A stretch of 64,000 nt of DNA. Source: Iodobacter fluviatilis (GTDB taxonomy: Bacteria; Pseudomonadota; Gammaproteobacteria; Burkholderiales; Chitinibacteraceae). The translations under genes and the position numbers were made by a program. The DNA lies in NCBI RefSeq assembly GCF_900451195.1, contig NZ_UGHR01000001.1:372001-436000 (forward strand), written 5' to 3'. The notes under the pieces were generated by a model, which saw nothing but the letters and a program-made list of their open reading frames with translations, was not told the DNA's origin and ran no database searches. Positions 15,507-24,590 of the stretch are shown here, piece after piece (position 1 is the first letter of the stretch; each line of letters begins with the position of its first letter).

Positions 15507-16589
15507 ATGCTCAACTTTGACGATGAAATCAGCACACCCACCACCACTATCAATCTGGATGCCGCCACCGCCAAGCGCGTCAATGCCTCGGACAAACGCG
15601 TGATTAACGGCACCACCGACGTGAATCAGCTGGTGCCGTTTAAGCACAAATGGGCATGGGAAAAATACTTGGCGCAGTGTGCAAACCACTGGATGCCGCA
15701 AGAAGTAAACATGCAGCGCGATATCGAGCTGTGGAAAAGCCCGAACGGCCTGACCGATGACGAGCGCCGCTTGGTCAAACGCAATCTGGGTTTCTTTGTT
15801 ACCGCTGACAGCCTTGCTGCCAACAACATCGTTTTGGGTACTTACCGCCAAATCACTTCGCCAGAATGCCGTCAGTTTTTACTGCGCCAAGCTTTCGACG
15901 AAGCCATCCACACCCACGCCTATCAATATATCGTTGAATCTTTGGGCCTGGACGAAGGCGAAGTCTTTAACGCCTACAACGAAGTGGCCTCGATCCGCGA
16001 TAAAGATGAATTTCTGATTCCTTTCATCAATATCCTGACCGACCCAAGCTTTAAAACCGGTACTTTAGAAACAGATCAGCAATTGCTGCGCTCCATCATC
16101 GTGTTCGCCTGCATCATGGAAGGCCTGTTCTTCTACGTGGGCTTTGTGCAAATCCTGGCGCTGGGCCGCCAGAACAAAATGACCGGCGCTGCCGAGCAGT
16201 ACCAATACATCCTGCGCGATGAATCCATGCACTGCAATTTTGGTATTGATCTGATCAACACCATCAAAATGGAAAACCCACAGCTTTGGACCGAAGAATT
16301 TAAAGCCGAAATCTACGGCCTATTCAAGCGCGGCGTAGAGCTGGAATACGCCTACGCCGAAGACACCATGCCCCGTGGTGTGCTTGGCCTCAATGCTTCG
16401 CAATTCAAAGAATACCTACGCTTTATCGCCAACCGCCGCTTGCAACAAATTGGCTTGGAACCCATGTTCCCGGGCGTGACCAATCCATTCCCATGGATGA
16501 GTGAGATGATTGATTTGAAGAAAGAGAAGAATTTCTTTGAGACTAGGGTGACGGAGTATCAGACTGGTGGGGCTTTGAGCTGGGATTGA
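15507..16589 (+). CDS. nrdB: Class Ia ribonucleoside-diphosphate reductase, beta subunit
   Basis: This 360-residue ferritin-like protein is a normal NrdB. The diiron site is spread over the helices [39 protein letters not shown] and [12 protein letters not shown]. The C-terminal [15 protein letters not shown] tail, seen as [13 protein letters not shown], is the interaction peptide for NrdA. The residues after MLNFDDE are a short variable N terminus. It starts at ATG 15507 with AGGAC ahead. Family knowledge: NrdB stores the tyrosyl radical. Its separation from nrdA means it may be read from its own promoter or from readthrough of the lipoprotein genes. Confidence 0.95.
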   Translation: MLNFDDEISTPTTTINLDAATAKRVNASDKRVINGTTDVNQLVPFKHKWAWEKYLAQCANHWMPQEVNMQRDIELWKSPNGLTDDERRLVKRNLGFFVTADSLAANNIVLGTYRQITSPECRQFLLRQAFDEAIHTHAYQYIVESLGLDEGEVFNAYNEVASIRDKDEFLIPFINILTDPSFKTGTLETDQQLLRSIIVFACIMEGLFFYVGFVQILALGRQNKMTGAAEQYQYILRDESMHCNFGIDLINTIKMENPQLWTEEFKAEIYGLFKRGVELEYAYAEDTMPRGVLGLNASQFKEYLRFIANRRLQQIGLEPMFPGVTNPFPWMSEMIDLKKEKNFFETRVTEYQTGGALSWD

Positions 16590-16951
16590 GGTTTAATGAC
16601 TATTTAAAAAATTGGCATTTTTTTAGTAGTTATGCATAAGATAATTTGAATCCGTTTACTCGGAGCGAAGTTTAAGGATCATTAAAAAAGTGGTTCGACT
16701 TCGCTCCACATTATCGGTATTAAAATCTTGTTATGCTTTACTTTTTAGCTAAAAAAATTAAATTCAGTAATTAGCAATATAGATATCTTTAAATTGGTCA
16801 AGAATTAATAAAAAAGATTAGTGGTTGGGGCCGCAAGACACCGAATTTTTTATTGCGTAAAGCTCGGTTCTACTTGCAAAAGTATTGACATGATGTTTGG
16901 TTGTATATTTGTACAATAATGAAGGTTAATGCGAAAATATAAAGGAGTTTC
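16590..16951. other. AT-rich intergenic region with one inverted repeat
   Basis: No gene is visible. GGAGCGAAGT (16662-16671) and ACTTCGCTCC (16698-16707) form a perfect 10-bp inverted repeat with a 26-base loop. There is no T run, so it is not a clear terminator. TTGACA at about 16885 followed by AT-rich sequence may belong to the promoter of the next gene, but the spacing to TACAAT is too long (21) to be convincing. Confidence 0.5.
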
Positions 16952-18280
16952 ATGCATACTACTTTAGTTGCCCTAAGTGACGAGCTAAAAAGTCACATCA
17001 GTACACTTGATCAATACATTCTAAATGAAGGGCCATTCACTGTTGCATATGGTTGGAATTGTCCGAGCATCAGTAAGGGTGATTTACATGATGTTATTCA
17101 CGTGGCTATTAACCGAATTGAACAATTTGATGGCAAATTAAGTAGTGATACTACGATTGTTATTGAGCAGCTAACTGCCAAATTGGTCGCTCTGCGTACT
17201 CATACATTTCCTCAGTTCCCTAGTGGTAATTATCCTGCAGTATTACAGTCCTATGTATTGTCATTGCTTCATATAGAGCAACTTTTACGCGCAGCATTGC
17301 CTGATCCTAGCGTAGCCGAATGTGCTAATTATGTTCTGAAAGCCCAAGAACTTCGGAATAAATTGAAGGGGTTGGAAAGCCGAATTAATAAGCTTGACCC
17401 TAGTACCCAGGATCTAGAACATATGGTGGCGCGCATCCGTGCTGCTGATGAAACAGCCACCCGCCTTCCCGCCGACCTTGACGAACTCCGACAAGCTAAG
17501 CAAGAAATTACTCGTCTCCAGAATGAATCCAACCAGCACTATCAAACCATGCTGCAAGAAGGTGGGCATCATCGCCGTTCATTGGATGACAAACTAAATG
17601 CCTGCCTAGCCATCAAGGAAATGATGGATCAGCAATCTGTGGAAAGCCAAACTCTATTAAAGCAATTAAGGGAATTGCATCGTATTGGTACTTCGACCGT
17701 ACTGGCGGGGGCATTTCAGCAGAGGGCGAACAGCCTTGGTAATTCAGTTTATGCTTGGTTATTTATTTTATTATGTGCTCTGCTTGGTGCGATGTATGTT
17801 GGCCACGAGCGAGCACAACTCATTAGTACCTTACTGCAAGACCCGAAGATTCCTGCTCTTAATATATTGATTCAAACTCTACTGATGGTATTGAGCATTG
17901 GTCCTGCAGTATGGTTGAGTTGGGTTGCAACTAAGCAAATCAGTCAGCGCTTTAAGCTGGCTGAGGATTATAGCTTTAAGGCTTCGATTGGCAATGCTTA
18001 CGAAGGGTATCGTAAGGAAGCAGTTGATTTGGATGATGATTTCCGCCGAAAATTGTTTACTTCCACTCTGAATAGACTCGATGAGCAACCCTTGCGTGTG
18101 ATGGAGATAGAAAATCACGGCAGCCCTGTGCAGGAAGCGGCAAAAAGCAGCGGATTTTGGGATTTTATGAAGCATGTAGCCGGCAATCGAAACTCCTTAA
18201 ACTCAGAGACCTCTAGCCATTCCGTTCCCCAGTATTTACCCGAGTCAGAAAAGAAAATTACCAACGCGGCTAATGAGTGA
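16952..18280 (+). CDS. Orphan coiled-coil membrane protein of unknown function
   Basis: This is a 442-residue protein starting at ATG 16952 with AAAGGAG ahead. Residues about 1-130 are helical and globular. About 140-245 are heptad-rich (LRNKLKGLESRINKL, DLDELRQAKQEITRLQNESN), indicating a coiled coil. Two hydrophobic segments follow (VYAWLFILLCALLGAMYVG and NILIQTLLMVLSIGPAVWLSW). A conserved-looking cytoplasmic block comes after (LAEDYSFKASIGNAYEGYRK ... RRKLFTSTLNRLDEQPLR), then a low-complexity tail. I do not recognise the family. It stands alone between an AT-rich gap and a repeat cluster, and codon use looks more AT-biased than nrdB, so recent acquisition is possible. Confidence 0.75.
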   Translation: MHTTLVALSDELKSHISTLDQYILNEGPFTVAYGWNCPSISKGDLHDVIHVAINRIEQFDGKLSSDTTIVIEQLTAKLVALRTHTFPQFPSGNYPAVLQSYVLSLLHIEQLLRAALPDPSVAECANYVLKAQELRNKLKGLESRINKLDPSTQDLEHMVARIRAADETATRLPADLDELRQAKQEITRLQNESNQHYQTMLQEGGHHRRSLDDKLNACLAIKEMMDQQSVESQTLLKQLRELHRIGTSTVLAGAFQQRANSLGNSVYAWLFILLCALLGAMYVGHERAQLISTLLQDPKIPALNILIQTLLMVLSIGPAVWLSWVATKQISQRFKLAEDYSFKASIGNAYEGYRKEAVDLDDDFRRKLFTSTLNRLDEQPLRVMEIENHGSPVQEAAKSSGFWDFMKHVAGNRNSLNSETSSHSVPQYLPESEKKITNAANE

Positions 18281-18302
18281 TCAAAGTTCCGTAGTGATTA
18301 TT

Positions 18303-18566
18303 TTTTAGTGCCTTCGGCACGTTGATTTTGGAGCGGTAGCCACCGCGTGGGCGTTCTTTTCTTAACGGCTAAGAAAAGAACCAAAAGAAGGCCGCCCCGG
18401 CCAGCACGAAACCCCTCACTGCGGACAATCGAGCGGCGGCTGCGGAACTCGCTCGCAGGCTCGCTCAAACAGTCCTCGCCGAAACCCCGCCCGCTTGTTC
18501 CTCGCTTCGGCGTGCTTCAAGGGGAGATTTAAGCCCCGTGCGATGAGTTGCGATATAAATTCAAAT
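18303..18566 (-). repeat. Dispersed ~260-bp intergenic repeat, copy A (inverted relative to copies B-D)
   Basis: Read on the minus strand it shows the blocks shared by all copies: TTGAATTTATATCG, GCACGGGGCTTAAATC, CCCCTTGAAGCACGCCGAAG, GCGGGGTTTCGGCGAG, TCGATTGTCCGCAGTGAGGG, and a terminal hairpin GTGCCGAAGGCAC followed by TAAAAAA. It lies 20 bases after the coiled-coil gene. Short ORFs overlapping it are not genes. Confidence 0.85.
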
Positions 18567-18586
18567 GGCTGGGGGCGAAAATATCT

Positions 18587-18665
18587 CAAATCCAAATCCA
18601 AATCCAAATCCAAATCCAAATCCAAATCCAAATCCAAATCCAAATCCAAATCCAAATCCAAATCC
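18587..18665 (+). repeat. Hexanucleotide tandem repeat (CAAATC), about 13 copies
   Basis: An uninterrupted run of CAAATC units covers 79 bases. It is open in several frames (encoding Asn-Pro, Lys-Ser or Asp-Leu dipeptides), but there is no convincing start or downstream domain, so I treat it as noncoding. The unit length is a multiple of three and would not shift a frame. Confidence 0.9.
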
Positions 18666-18805
18666 ACATCGAAGAACAAGCCTGAGATGGTTTATCTCCG
18701 TCTTTGTTTTTCTCTGTGCCCTCCGTGTTTCAATATTTGGGTTTTGCTGCTTGCTTGCTCATGTTTTATCTGCCCAAATTCAGGTGGCACTTCAGTGTTT
18801 TAGCT

Positions 18806-18921
18806 TCCCCCTTTGTTAAAGGGGGATTGAGGGGGATTTGCTTTGGAATTGGCGTTGTTTACACCTTTCAGTAAAGACACCAAAGCAAATCCCCCCTAGC
18901 CCCCCTTTTACAAAGGGGGGG
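18806..18921. repeat. MITE-like palindromic element
   Basis: Two arms of about 41 bases (18806-18846 and 18880-18921) are near-perfect reverse complements. The outer end is CCCCCTTTG, the inner end GGGGGATTTGCTTTGG and its complement, with a loop of about 33 bases. Similar G/C-run palindromes are widespread in bacterial genomes, which fits a small non-autonomous element. It has no coding capacity. Confidence 0.7.
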
Positions 18922-18938
18922 ATAAGTGCATCAGACTT

Positions 18939-19076
18939 ATGTTGATGCCTGCTGTGGCGGCCGGTTCTGAGTACCGTGGCGAAGGCACTAAAAAGACGAT
19001 CGTAGTAAAAGATCTGAATCAGGTTGATCTTTTCTCAAGTGCTGAAGTGTTTCAAGACTGGGTTTTGTGGCGCTAG
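18939..19076 (+). pseudogene. Possible gene remnant
   Basis: A 45-codon open frame begins at ATG 18939 and reads like protein (SEYRGEGTKKTIVVKDLNQV, then DLFSSAEVFQDWVLWR). It follows the palindromic element immediately and has no ribosome site, so it could be the tail of a gene whose 5' part was replaced by repeats. Part of it (CGAAGGCACTAAAAAGA) also resembles the terminal block of the dispersed repeat, so its origin is ambiguous. Confidence 0.3.
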
Positions 19077-19714
19077 GGCTGCTTACTTTCTTCTTTTTGA
19101 TGCAGGTCTTGCCTTGTATAAATCTTGTTGTGCCCGATCAGCCATCTGGCGATGTCTTGCTCCCATGTGTAGGAGGGGATGTGGATGGCGGTTTGGGGGT
19201 GCGACCACATGATGAACACCAGTGCGGTAAAGGCGATGGGGATGAGTCTTTTCATGGGGGCGAAGCTTTGGATGCGGGCTTTCCAGAAAGGGTGCACAAC
19301 CATATAGCCCAGCAGCCAGCCAGTAATGACTTCACTGCTGCTGTGTGCATTCACTTTTAGGCGTGACCAGCCGATGATTGCGGCGATGATTAAGCCTAGT
19401 GCTAAACCTGCTTTGCTGAAGCAGCCTTCTTTACTGATAAATACCCAGGCAAATAACACGGGCAGGATGGCGGTGGCCAGCAGGGTGTGGCCGCTGAAGC
19501 CGATAAAATTGATGGCAGGGATGCCAAAGCCCATGGCAAAAAAGGCGATTTTGCTGATCAGCGTGATGGTGATTGCCAGCAGCAGGCGCAGGGCAAATTG
19601 GGCCCAAAGCGGGTGGGCGCGCATTAGGGCCAGCCCCAGTATCAGGGCAAAGGCGAGTGGCAAAAGTAAGCCGGCTTCGCCCAGCCGGGTAATAGAAAAC
19701 CAGTTCAATAGCAT
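19073..19714 (-). CDS. PAP2-family membrane phosphatase
   Basis: This 213-residue integral membrane protein has about six hydrophobic segments. The phosphatase motifs are FSGHTLLATA (the central PSGH-type motif, here with Phe in place of Pro) and SRLKVNAHSSSEVITGWLLG (the SRxxxxxH motif with catalytic His). The first motif (KxxxxxxRP) is not obvious, and KIAFFAMGFGIP may be its degenerate form. Family knowledge: PAP2 enzymes dephosphorylate lipid phosphates or undecaprenyl pyrophosphate on the outer face of the membrane. It is a single gene, convergent with the repeat cluster and divergent from the histidine kinase. Confidence 0.8.
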   Translation of the reverse strand: MLLNWFSITRLGEAGLLLPLAFALILGLALMRAHPLWAQFALRLLLAITITLISKIAFFAMGFGIPAINFIGFSGHTLLATAILPVLFAWVFISKEGCFSKAGLALGLIIAAIIGWSRLKVNAHSSSEVITGWLLGYMVVHPFWKARIQSFAPMKRLIPIAFTALVFIMWSHPQTAIHIPSYTWEQDIARWLIGHNKIYTRQDLHQKEESKQP

Positions 19715-19961
19715 GGGGTCTTTTCTGTAATAAGTGCAGGGCAGAATAATAGCGCGTACTTGATGACTTTATCTCTCACTGGCGGGGGTATTGCTGCAGG
19801 TGGTGGTGTTGAAATAGGGAGAGGGCCACGAAAATGCCTTTTGCTTACGTTTTTCTTGTTTTTATTTGTTGCCGCCTGACCTGCTTAATTCTTGTTAATT
19901 TCTTATTAATTACCAATATTAACTTATAAAAGTAAGCTGGCTACCTTGCCGGAGTGCTTGC

Positions 19962-21770
19962 ATGCATCAGCTCTTGCCTGAAGATATTCAGGAGATTTTT
20001 CCTTTGCTGCTGGAAAATGTGCCAATTGGTGTCGCGGTGCTTGATCGCGGGCTGCGGCAGCTGTGTATTAATTCACGCCATGCAAGTGTTAATCATATGA
20101 GCGTGGCAGATCACCTTGGCAAAAGGCTGGAAGAGTTTTTACCGCAAGCTGCGATGGTGATTGAGCCCAAGCTGCAGTTTGTGCTGGATACCGGCCAGCC
20201 TCTTGTAAAGCAGGAGATACGTGGTAAAGCAGGCGGGGATGGGCATACGGTGCATAGGATTGCTTCGTATTATCCCTGGAAAGGGCAGGCGGGAGACACA
20301 CGCGGGGTGCTGGCAATTATTCAGGATTCCACGCTGGATAATGTGGCAGAGCAGCTTTTGCAGAACAGCCAGCATAAGCTGCTTAAGGTCCTGGATAATC
20401 TGTTTTCTTTTGTTGGGGTATTAGAGCTGGATGGCACTTTATCAGAGGCCAATCTGGCGCCGCTGCTTGCTGCAGGCCTGAGTATTGATGATGTACGCGG
20501 TAAAAAATTCTGGGATTGCTATTGGTGGTCATATGATGAAGCCATTCAGGCTAGGCTAATCAATGCCATTGAGCGCTGCAGGCTGGGCGAAACGGTCCGT
20601 TATGATGTGCCTGTCAGAATGAAAGACGATAGCCGGATGTGGATCGATTTTATGCTGGCTCCTCTGCGGGATGAGGAAGGCAATATCACGCATCTGATTC
20701 CTTCGGGTATGGATATTACTCAGCGGCATCAAAGCGAAGCGGCTTTGCATTTATCTGAGGAGCGTTATCTTTCGGTGATTGAATCATCCGATGACGCCAT
20801 TATTACTAAATCATTAGACGGCATCATTATCAGCTGGAACTCTGCGGCCGGGCGTTTATTGGGCTATACGGCAGCAGAGGCGATAGGGATGTCTGTTAGT
20901 CGCTTATTTCCGCCCAATCAATTGAGTGAAGAAGCCTCCATCATGCAGCGCATCGCAAGCGGCGAGCGGGTGCCTTCATTTGAAACCGTGCGTATTCATA
21001 AAAATGGCAGTGAGGTGCAGGTTTCGGTCACGATTTCCCCGCTCCGGGATCGCCAGGGCGTGGTGGTGGGGGCGTGTAAATTAGCTAGGGATATCAGTGT
21101 GCAGAAGCGTCAGCGGGAAGATCTGCAGCATGCACTTGATGAAAAAACGGCGCTGCTGCACGAGGTGCATCATCGTGTAAAAAATAATTTACAAATTGTG
21201 TCCAGCCTGCTGAATTTACAGGCCCGCAAGGTTTCCCCCGAAGCGATGCCAGCAATAGCAGAATGCCAAGGGCGAATCAGCGCAATGGCCCTAGTTCATC
21301 AGCTCTTGTACGAATCTGATCATCTTTCTGATGTTAATTTAGCTGATTTTTTGTCCCGTCTGGTGTTTCTGATGGAGGCCATCTACGGGGTGGCAGAATC
21401 TAAAATTAAGCTCGTTTTTTTAGGGGCAGAGCCGGATGTTACGCTTGATGTCACGCGGATTATCCCTTTTGGCCTTGTGATAAACGAGCTGGTTTTAAAT
21501 GCCATCAAGCATGCTTTTCCAACACAAAAAACAGGCCTGATTGAGGTCGGTTTAAAGCTGCTGCCAGATCAGCATTTGCAATTATTAGTGCGTGATAACG
21601 GCTGTGGTTTACCCGCGCAATTTAGCTGGAATCAAAAAATAGGCTTGGGATCGCAGCTGATTCCTATGTTTGTAAATCAGCTGCAAGGCCGTTTGCTTAC
21701 AGAATCATCCTCTGCTGGGGCCAGCTTTATTCTTTTAATCAATGAATATAAAGCGCAAAGGGGTGACTAA
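19962..21770 (+). CDS. PAS-domain sensor histidine kinase (HisKA_2 type)
   Basis: This is a 602-residue cytoplasmic protein with no membrane segments. Three PAS-like regions lie at about residues 5-125, 130-255 and 265-385 (the last with DDAIITKSLDGIIISWN and a PAC segment). They are followed by a HisKA_2 dimerisation domain with the phospho-acceptor in LLHEVHHRVKNNLQIVSSLL (His about 403) and an HATPase domain (FGLVINELVLNAIKHAFP, RDNGCGLP). It ends in a TAATG overlap with the next gene, a response-regulator/diguanylate cyclase, so the two form a coupled signalling pair. The start is supported by GGAG before ATG 19962. The signal sensed is unknown. Confidence 0.9.
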   Translation: MHQLLPEDIQEIFPLLLENVPIGVAVLDRGLRQLCINSRHASVNHMSVADHLGKRLEEFLPQAAMVIEPKLQFVLDTGQPLVKQEIRGKAGGDGHTVHRIASYYPWKGQAGDTRGVLAIIQDSTLDNVAEQLLQNSQHKLLKVLDNLFSFVGVLELDGTLSEANLAPLLAAGLSIDDVRGKKFWDCYWWSYDEAIQARLINAIERCRLGETVRYDVPVRMKDDSRMWIDFMLAPLRDEEGNITHLIPSGMDITQRHQSEAALHLSEERYLSVIESSDDAIITKSLDGIIISWNSAAGRLLGYTAAEAIGMSVSRLFPPNQLSEEASIMQRIASGERVPSFETVRIHKNGSEVQVSVTISPLRDRQGVVVGACKLARDISVQKRQREDLQHALDEKTALLHEVHHRVKNNLQIVSSLLNLQARKVSPEAMPAIAECQGRISAMALVHQLLYESDHLSDVNLADFLSRLVFLMEAIYGVAESKIKLVFLGAEPDVTLDVTRIIPFGLVINELVLNAIKHAFPTQKTGLIEVGLKLLPDQHLQLLVRDNGCGLPAQFSWNQKIGLGSQLIPMFVNQLQGRLLTESSSAGASFILLINEYKAQRGD

Positions 21771-24211
21771 TGAAGGCTGAAAACATCTTAATCGTGGAGG
21801 ATGAGCCTGTTGTTGCCTTAGATTTGCAGCAAACATTGGAAGAAATGGGCCATCAGGTGTGTGCTATTTCGATCAGCATGGAGGGGGCGATCGAGGCGGT
21901 TGCATCCCATCAGCCCAGCTTATTACTGATGGATATTCATCTGCAGGGCCATGGTGACGGCATTGAGGCCTGCCATGAAATTTATCGGCACTGGCAATTG
22001 CCCGTTATTTTTTTATCCGCCTACGCCGATGAAAAAACAGTTCGGCGGGCCGCTGTGGCCAAACCCTTTGGCTATTTAACCAAGCCCTACAATAAAAAAG
22101 ATTTAAACGCCGTGATTCAGGTCGCACGCTCGCGCCACGATGCAGAGCTTGCTTTGGCAAAATCAGAGCAAAAGCTGGCCATTGCCATCGAGGCTGCAGA
22201 GCTTGCCACCTGGGAGTGGGAATCCCCGCTCGATCATCTGATCGGGGATGAGCGCTTTAAGCTGATTTGGGGCAGCAGCCTGCAGCCATTTATTGCTAGC
22301 TTATCGGCGATGCTTGCTAGGGTGCATCCGGATGACAGGCATCATGTTGAAAGCACTTTGCAGACACAGGGCTTTTTTAAGTGCGATTTTAGGGCGATCC
22401 ACGATTCTGGTGAATACGCTTATTTAGAAATGTTTGGTCATTTGCGTATAAACAGGCCGGATCAGAAGCTGGTGATTGGCGCGCTGAGGGATGTAACACC
22501 GCGTAAAAAAATGGAAGAAAGGCTGCAGCAGGCCAGTATTGTATTTCGCACCATTACTGAGGGCATTATGGTGCTGAATACCGATGGGCTTATTTCATCG
22601 GTAAACCCTGCGTTTTGTAAATTAACAGGTTATGCGGAAGAAGCGGCGCTGGGGCATTATGCCGCCGAGTTTATGGTTAACCGCCGCGATATGGAAATCT
22701 CTTATGCTGATATTGCCTGCACAGCCAGTGGTTTCTGGGCGGGAGAGGTAGGCTGCAGGCGCCAAGATGGCACCATTTTGCATACACTGCTGCATATTTG
22801 TACCGTAAAAGATCAACACGGAGAAGTACTGCAATTTGTACAAACGTTTTCTGATATCTCCGCCATCCGAGAGGCCGAGCGGCAGCTGCTGCATCTGGCC
22901 TACCATGATCCGCTGACAGGCCTTGGCAATCGTTATTTGCTTGATCAGAATCTTGAAAGTGAATTAGCCAGAGCATTAAGCCATCAGCGGATTGTGGCGA
23001 TTATGTTTATTGATCTGGATGGGTTTAAAGCGATTAATGATTCTTTAGGTCACCATATTGGTGATCGCGTTATTCAGGAAGCCGCAGGCCGGATTGTTCG
23101 TCAGATCCGCCGCCACGATGAGGCCGTTCGCCTTGGCGGGGACGAGTTTGTGGTGATGATTCCTGATGTGCTTTCTTCTGGCGAAGGCTTGCTGGTGGCT
23201 AATAAAATTTTAAGATCGCTCTCCGCCCCTATGCAGATAGACGAGCAAAAGCTGGTGATTGGGGCCAGCATCGGCGTGGCGTTTTTTCCGCAGGATGGCC
23301 AGACACTGAGTGATTTACTCAGCGCTGCAGACAGTGCAATGTACGAGGCCAAACGGCAGGGCAAGGGCAGGGTGTGTGCTTATTCAAGCGATTTGGTCGA
23401 AAACGTTCGCACCCGGCTCAATTTAGAGCAGGGCATGCACGGCGCATTGCAAAGAAATGAATTCGTTCTATTTTATCAGCCGGTTATTGATTTATATGAA
23501 TCCCGTTTAATGGGCTTTGAAGCGCTGATTCGCTGGAATCATCCGGAATTTGGTTTACTTCCCCCGGATAAATTTATCAGTATTGCCGAAGACACAGGTT
23601 TAATTGAATCGATTGGCAGCTGGGTATTGGATCAGGCTGCTGCGCAGATTAAAAAATGGGCGCAGCAGGGGCGGCAAGATTTATTTATGGCGGTCAATGT
23701 TTCGGCAAGGCAGTTTCGCGGCAACTATTTTTTAAATGAATTAAAAACAGTGCTCCAGCGCCATGAAATTTTGCCAGAACAAATAGAAATAGAAATTACC
23801 GAATCGATGTTGCAGGATTTTCACAGCATCAGAAAAATGGTGCTGGGCATGCGTGAATTAGGGGTGAGCGTAGCAATTGATGATTTTGGTACCGGCTATT
23901 CATCACTGGCCCTGCTTAAATATCTGCCTGTTACCCGAATTAAAATTGACCGCTCTTTTGTTATTTCCCTGCCGGGAACTGCACGCGATGTGGGGCTGTT
24001 TTCGGCCATTATGCAAATGGCGAACAGCTTAGAGCTGAATGTGACTGCAGAAGGTGTTGAAACATATGATCAGTCGCAAATCTTACGCACCATGGGCTAT
24101 CCCGCAGTGCAGGGGTATTTCTGGGGGCGGCCTGTGGCCGCTGAAGATTATGATGAAGTGTGGATTAAAAATAGCAGTGTAAGCGGCTATTTTTTGGACG
24201 AAAATAAATAA
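21770..24211 (+). CDS. Response regulator with PAS, GGDEF and EAL domains (c-di-GMP turnover)
   Basis: This is an 813-residue protein. The receiver domain (about 1-120) has phospho-acceptor Asp55 in LLLMDIHLQG and conserved Lys in TKPYNKKD. Two PAS regions follow, then GGDEF (RLGGDEFVVM, about residue 457) and EAL (FEALIRWNHPEFG, about residue 583; also DDFGTGYSSLALLKYLP and AEGVET). Both enzymatic signature motifs are intact, so it may both make and degrade cyclic di-GMP. It is translationally coupled to the upstream histidine kinase, its likely phosphate donor. Pathway outputs such as biofilm or motility are inference. Confidence 0.93.
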   Translation: MKAENILIVEDEPVVALDLQQTLEEMGHQVCAISISMEGAIEAVASHQPSLLLMDIHLQGHGDGIEACHEIYRHWQLPVIFLSAYADEKTVRRAAVAKPFGYLTKPYNKKDLNAVIQVARSRHDAELALAKSEQKLAIAIEAAELATWEWESPLDHLIGDERFKLIWGSSLQPFIASLSAMLARVHPDDRHHVESTLQTQGFFKCDFRAIHDSGEYAYLEMFGHLRINRPDQKLVIGALRDVTPRKKMEERLQQASIVFRTITEGIMVLNTDGLISSVNPAFCKLTGYAEEAALGHYAAEFMVNRRDMEISYADIACTASGFWAGEVGCRRQDGTILHTLLHICTVKDQHGEVLQFVQTFSDISAIREAERQLLHLAYHDPLTGLGNRYLLDQNLESELARALSHQRIVAIMFIDLDGFKAINDSLGHHIGDRVIQEAAGRIVRQIRRHDEAVRLGGDEFVVMIPDVLSSGEGLLVANKILRSLSAPMQIDEQKLVIGASIGVAFFPQDGQTLSDLLSAADSAMYEAKRQGKGRVCAYSSDLVENVRTRLNLEQGMHGALQRNEFVLFYQPVIDLYESRLMGFEALIRWNHPEFGLLPPDKFISIAEDTGLIESIGSWVLDQAAAQIKKWAQQGRQDLFMAVNVSARQFRGNYFLNELKTVLQRHEILPEQIEIEITESMLQDFHSIRKMVLGMRELGVSVAIDDFGTGYSSLALLKYLPVTRIKIDRSFVISLPGTARDVGLFSAIMQMANSLELNVTAEGVETYDQSQILRTMGYPAVQGYFWGRPVAAEDYDEVWIKNSSVSGYFLDENK

Positions 24212-24590
24212 GCTGATCCACACTTTATATTAGCGCGTTTTAAACGCCATGAATAAAGATGGAGCTAGGCCTTTTATTTTTAATATTTTCCGTCTTAAGC
24301 AAAAAACAGCATTGTGATTTTTTATAAATAATGGACAGATTCAGGCTGACTGTGCCATTTTTTTGTTTTTTAAGATGGGTCTCTGCAATATTTTTAAATG
24401 TTTATATATCGCGACAGGTGAAAATTCTTCGTGTAAAAAATGACAAATCACTTTATGATTGCTATTGCAATTTTCTTGAGTTCCTTAGTTTGGCACTTTA
24501 TAATTAAATATCGGTTTTTTTATATATTTTCTTTTAATTTGCTGCTTTGGGACGGATTTTTTCGTAAATCCACCTGGATTGAGAGTCAAA
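24212..24590. other. AT-rich intergenic region, no gene seen
   Basis: It is AT-rich, with a short palindrome GCGTTTTAAACGC near 24233 and no terminator with a clear T run. An ORF spanning 24440-24664 is rejected because it has no ribosome site and overlaps the binding-protein gene. Confidence 0.5.

Noticed and set aside
18495..18819. ORFs encoding long Lys-Ser, Asn-Pro or Asp-Leu dipeptide repeats
   Set aside because: They are produced by the (CAAATC)n repeat, which is open in several frames on both strands. They have no ribosome site and overlap the dispersed repeat.
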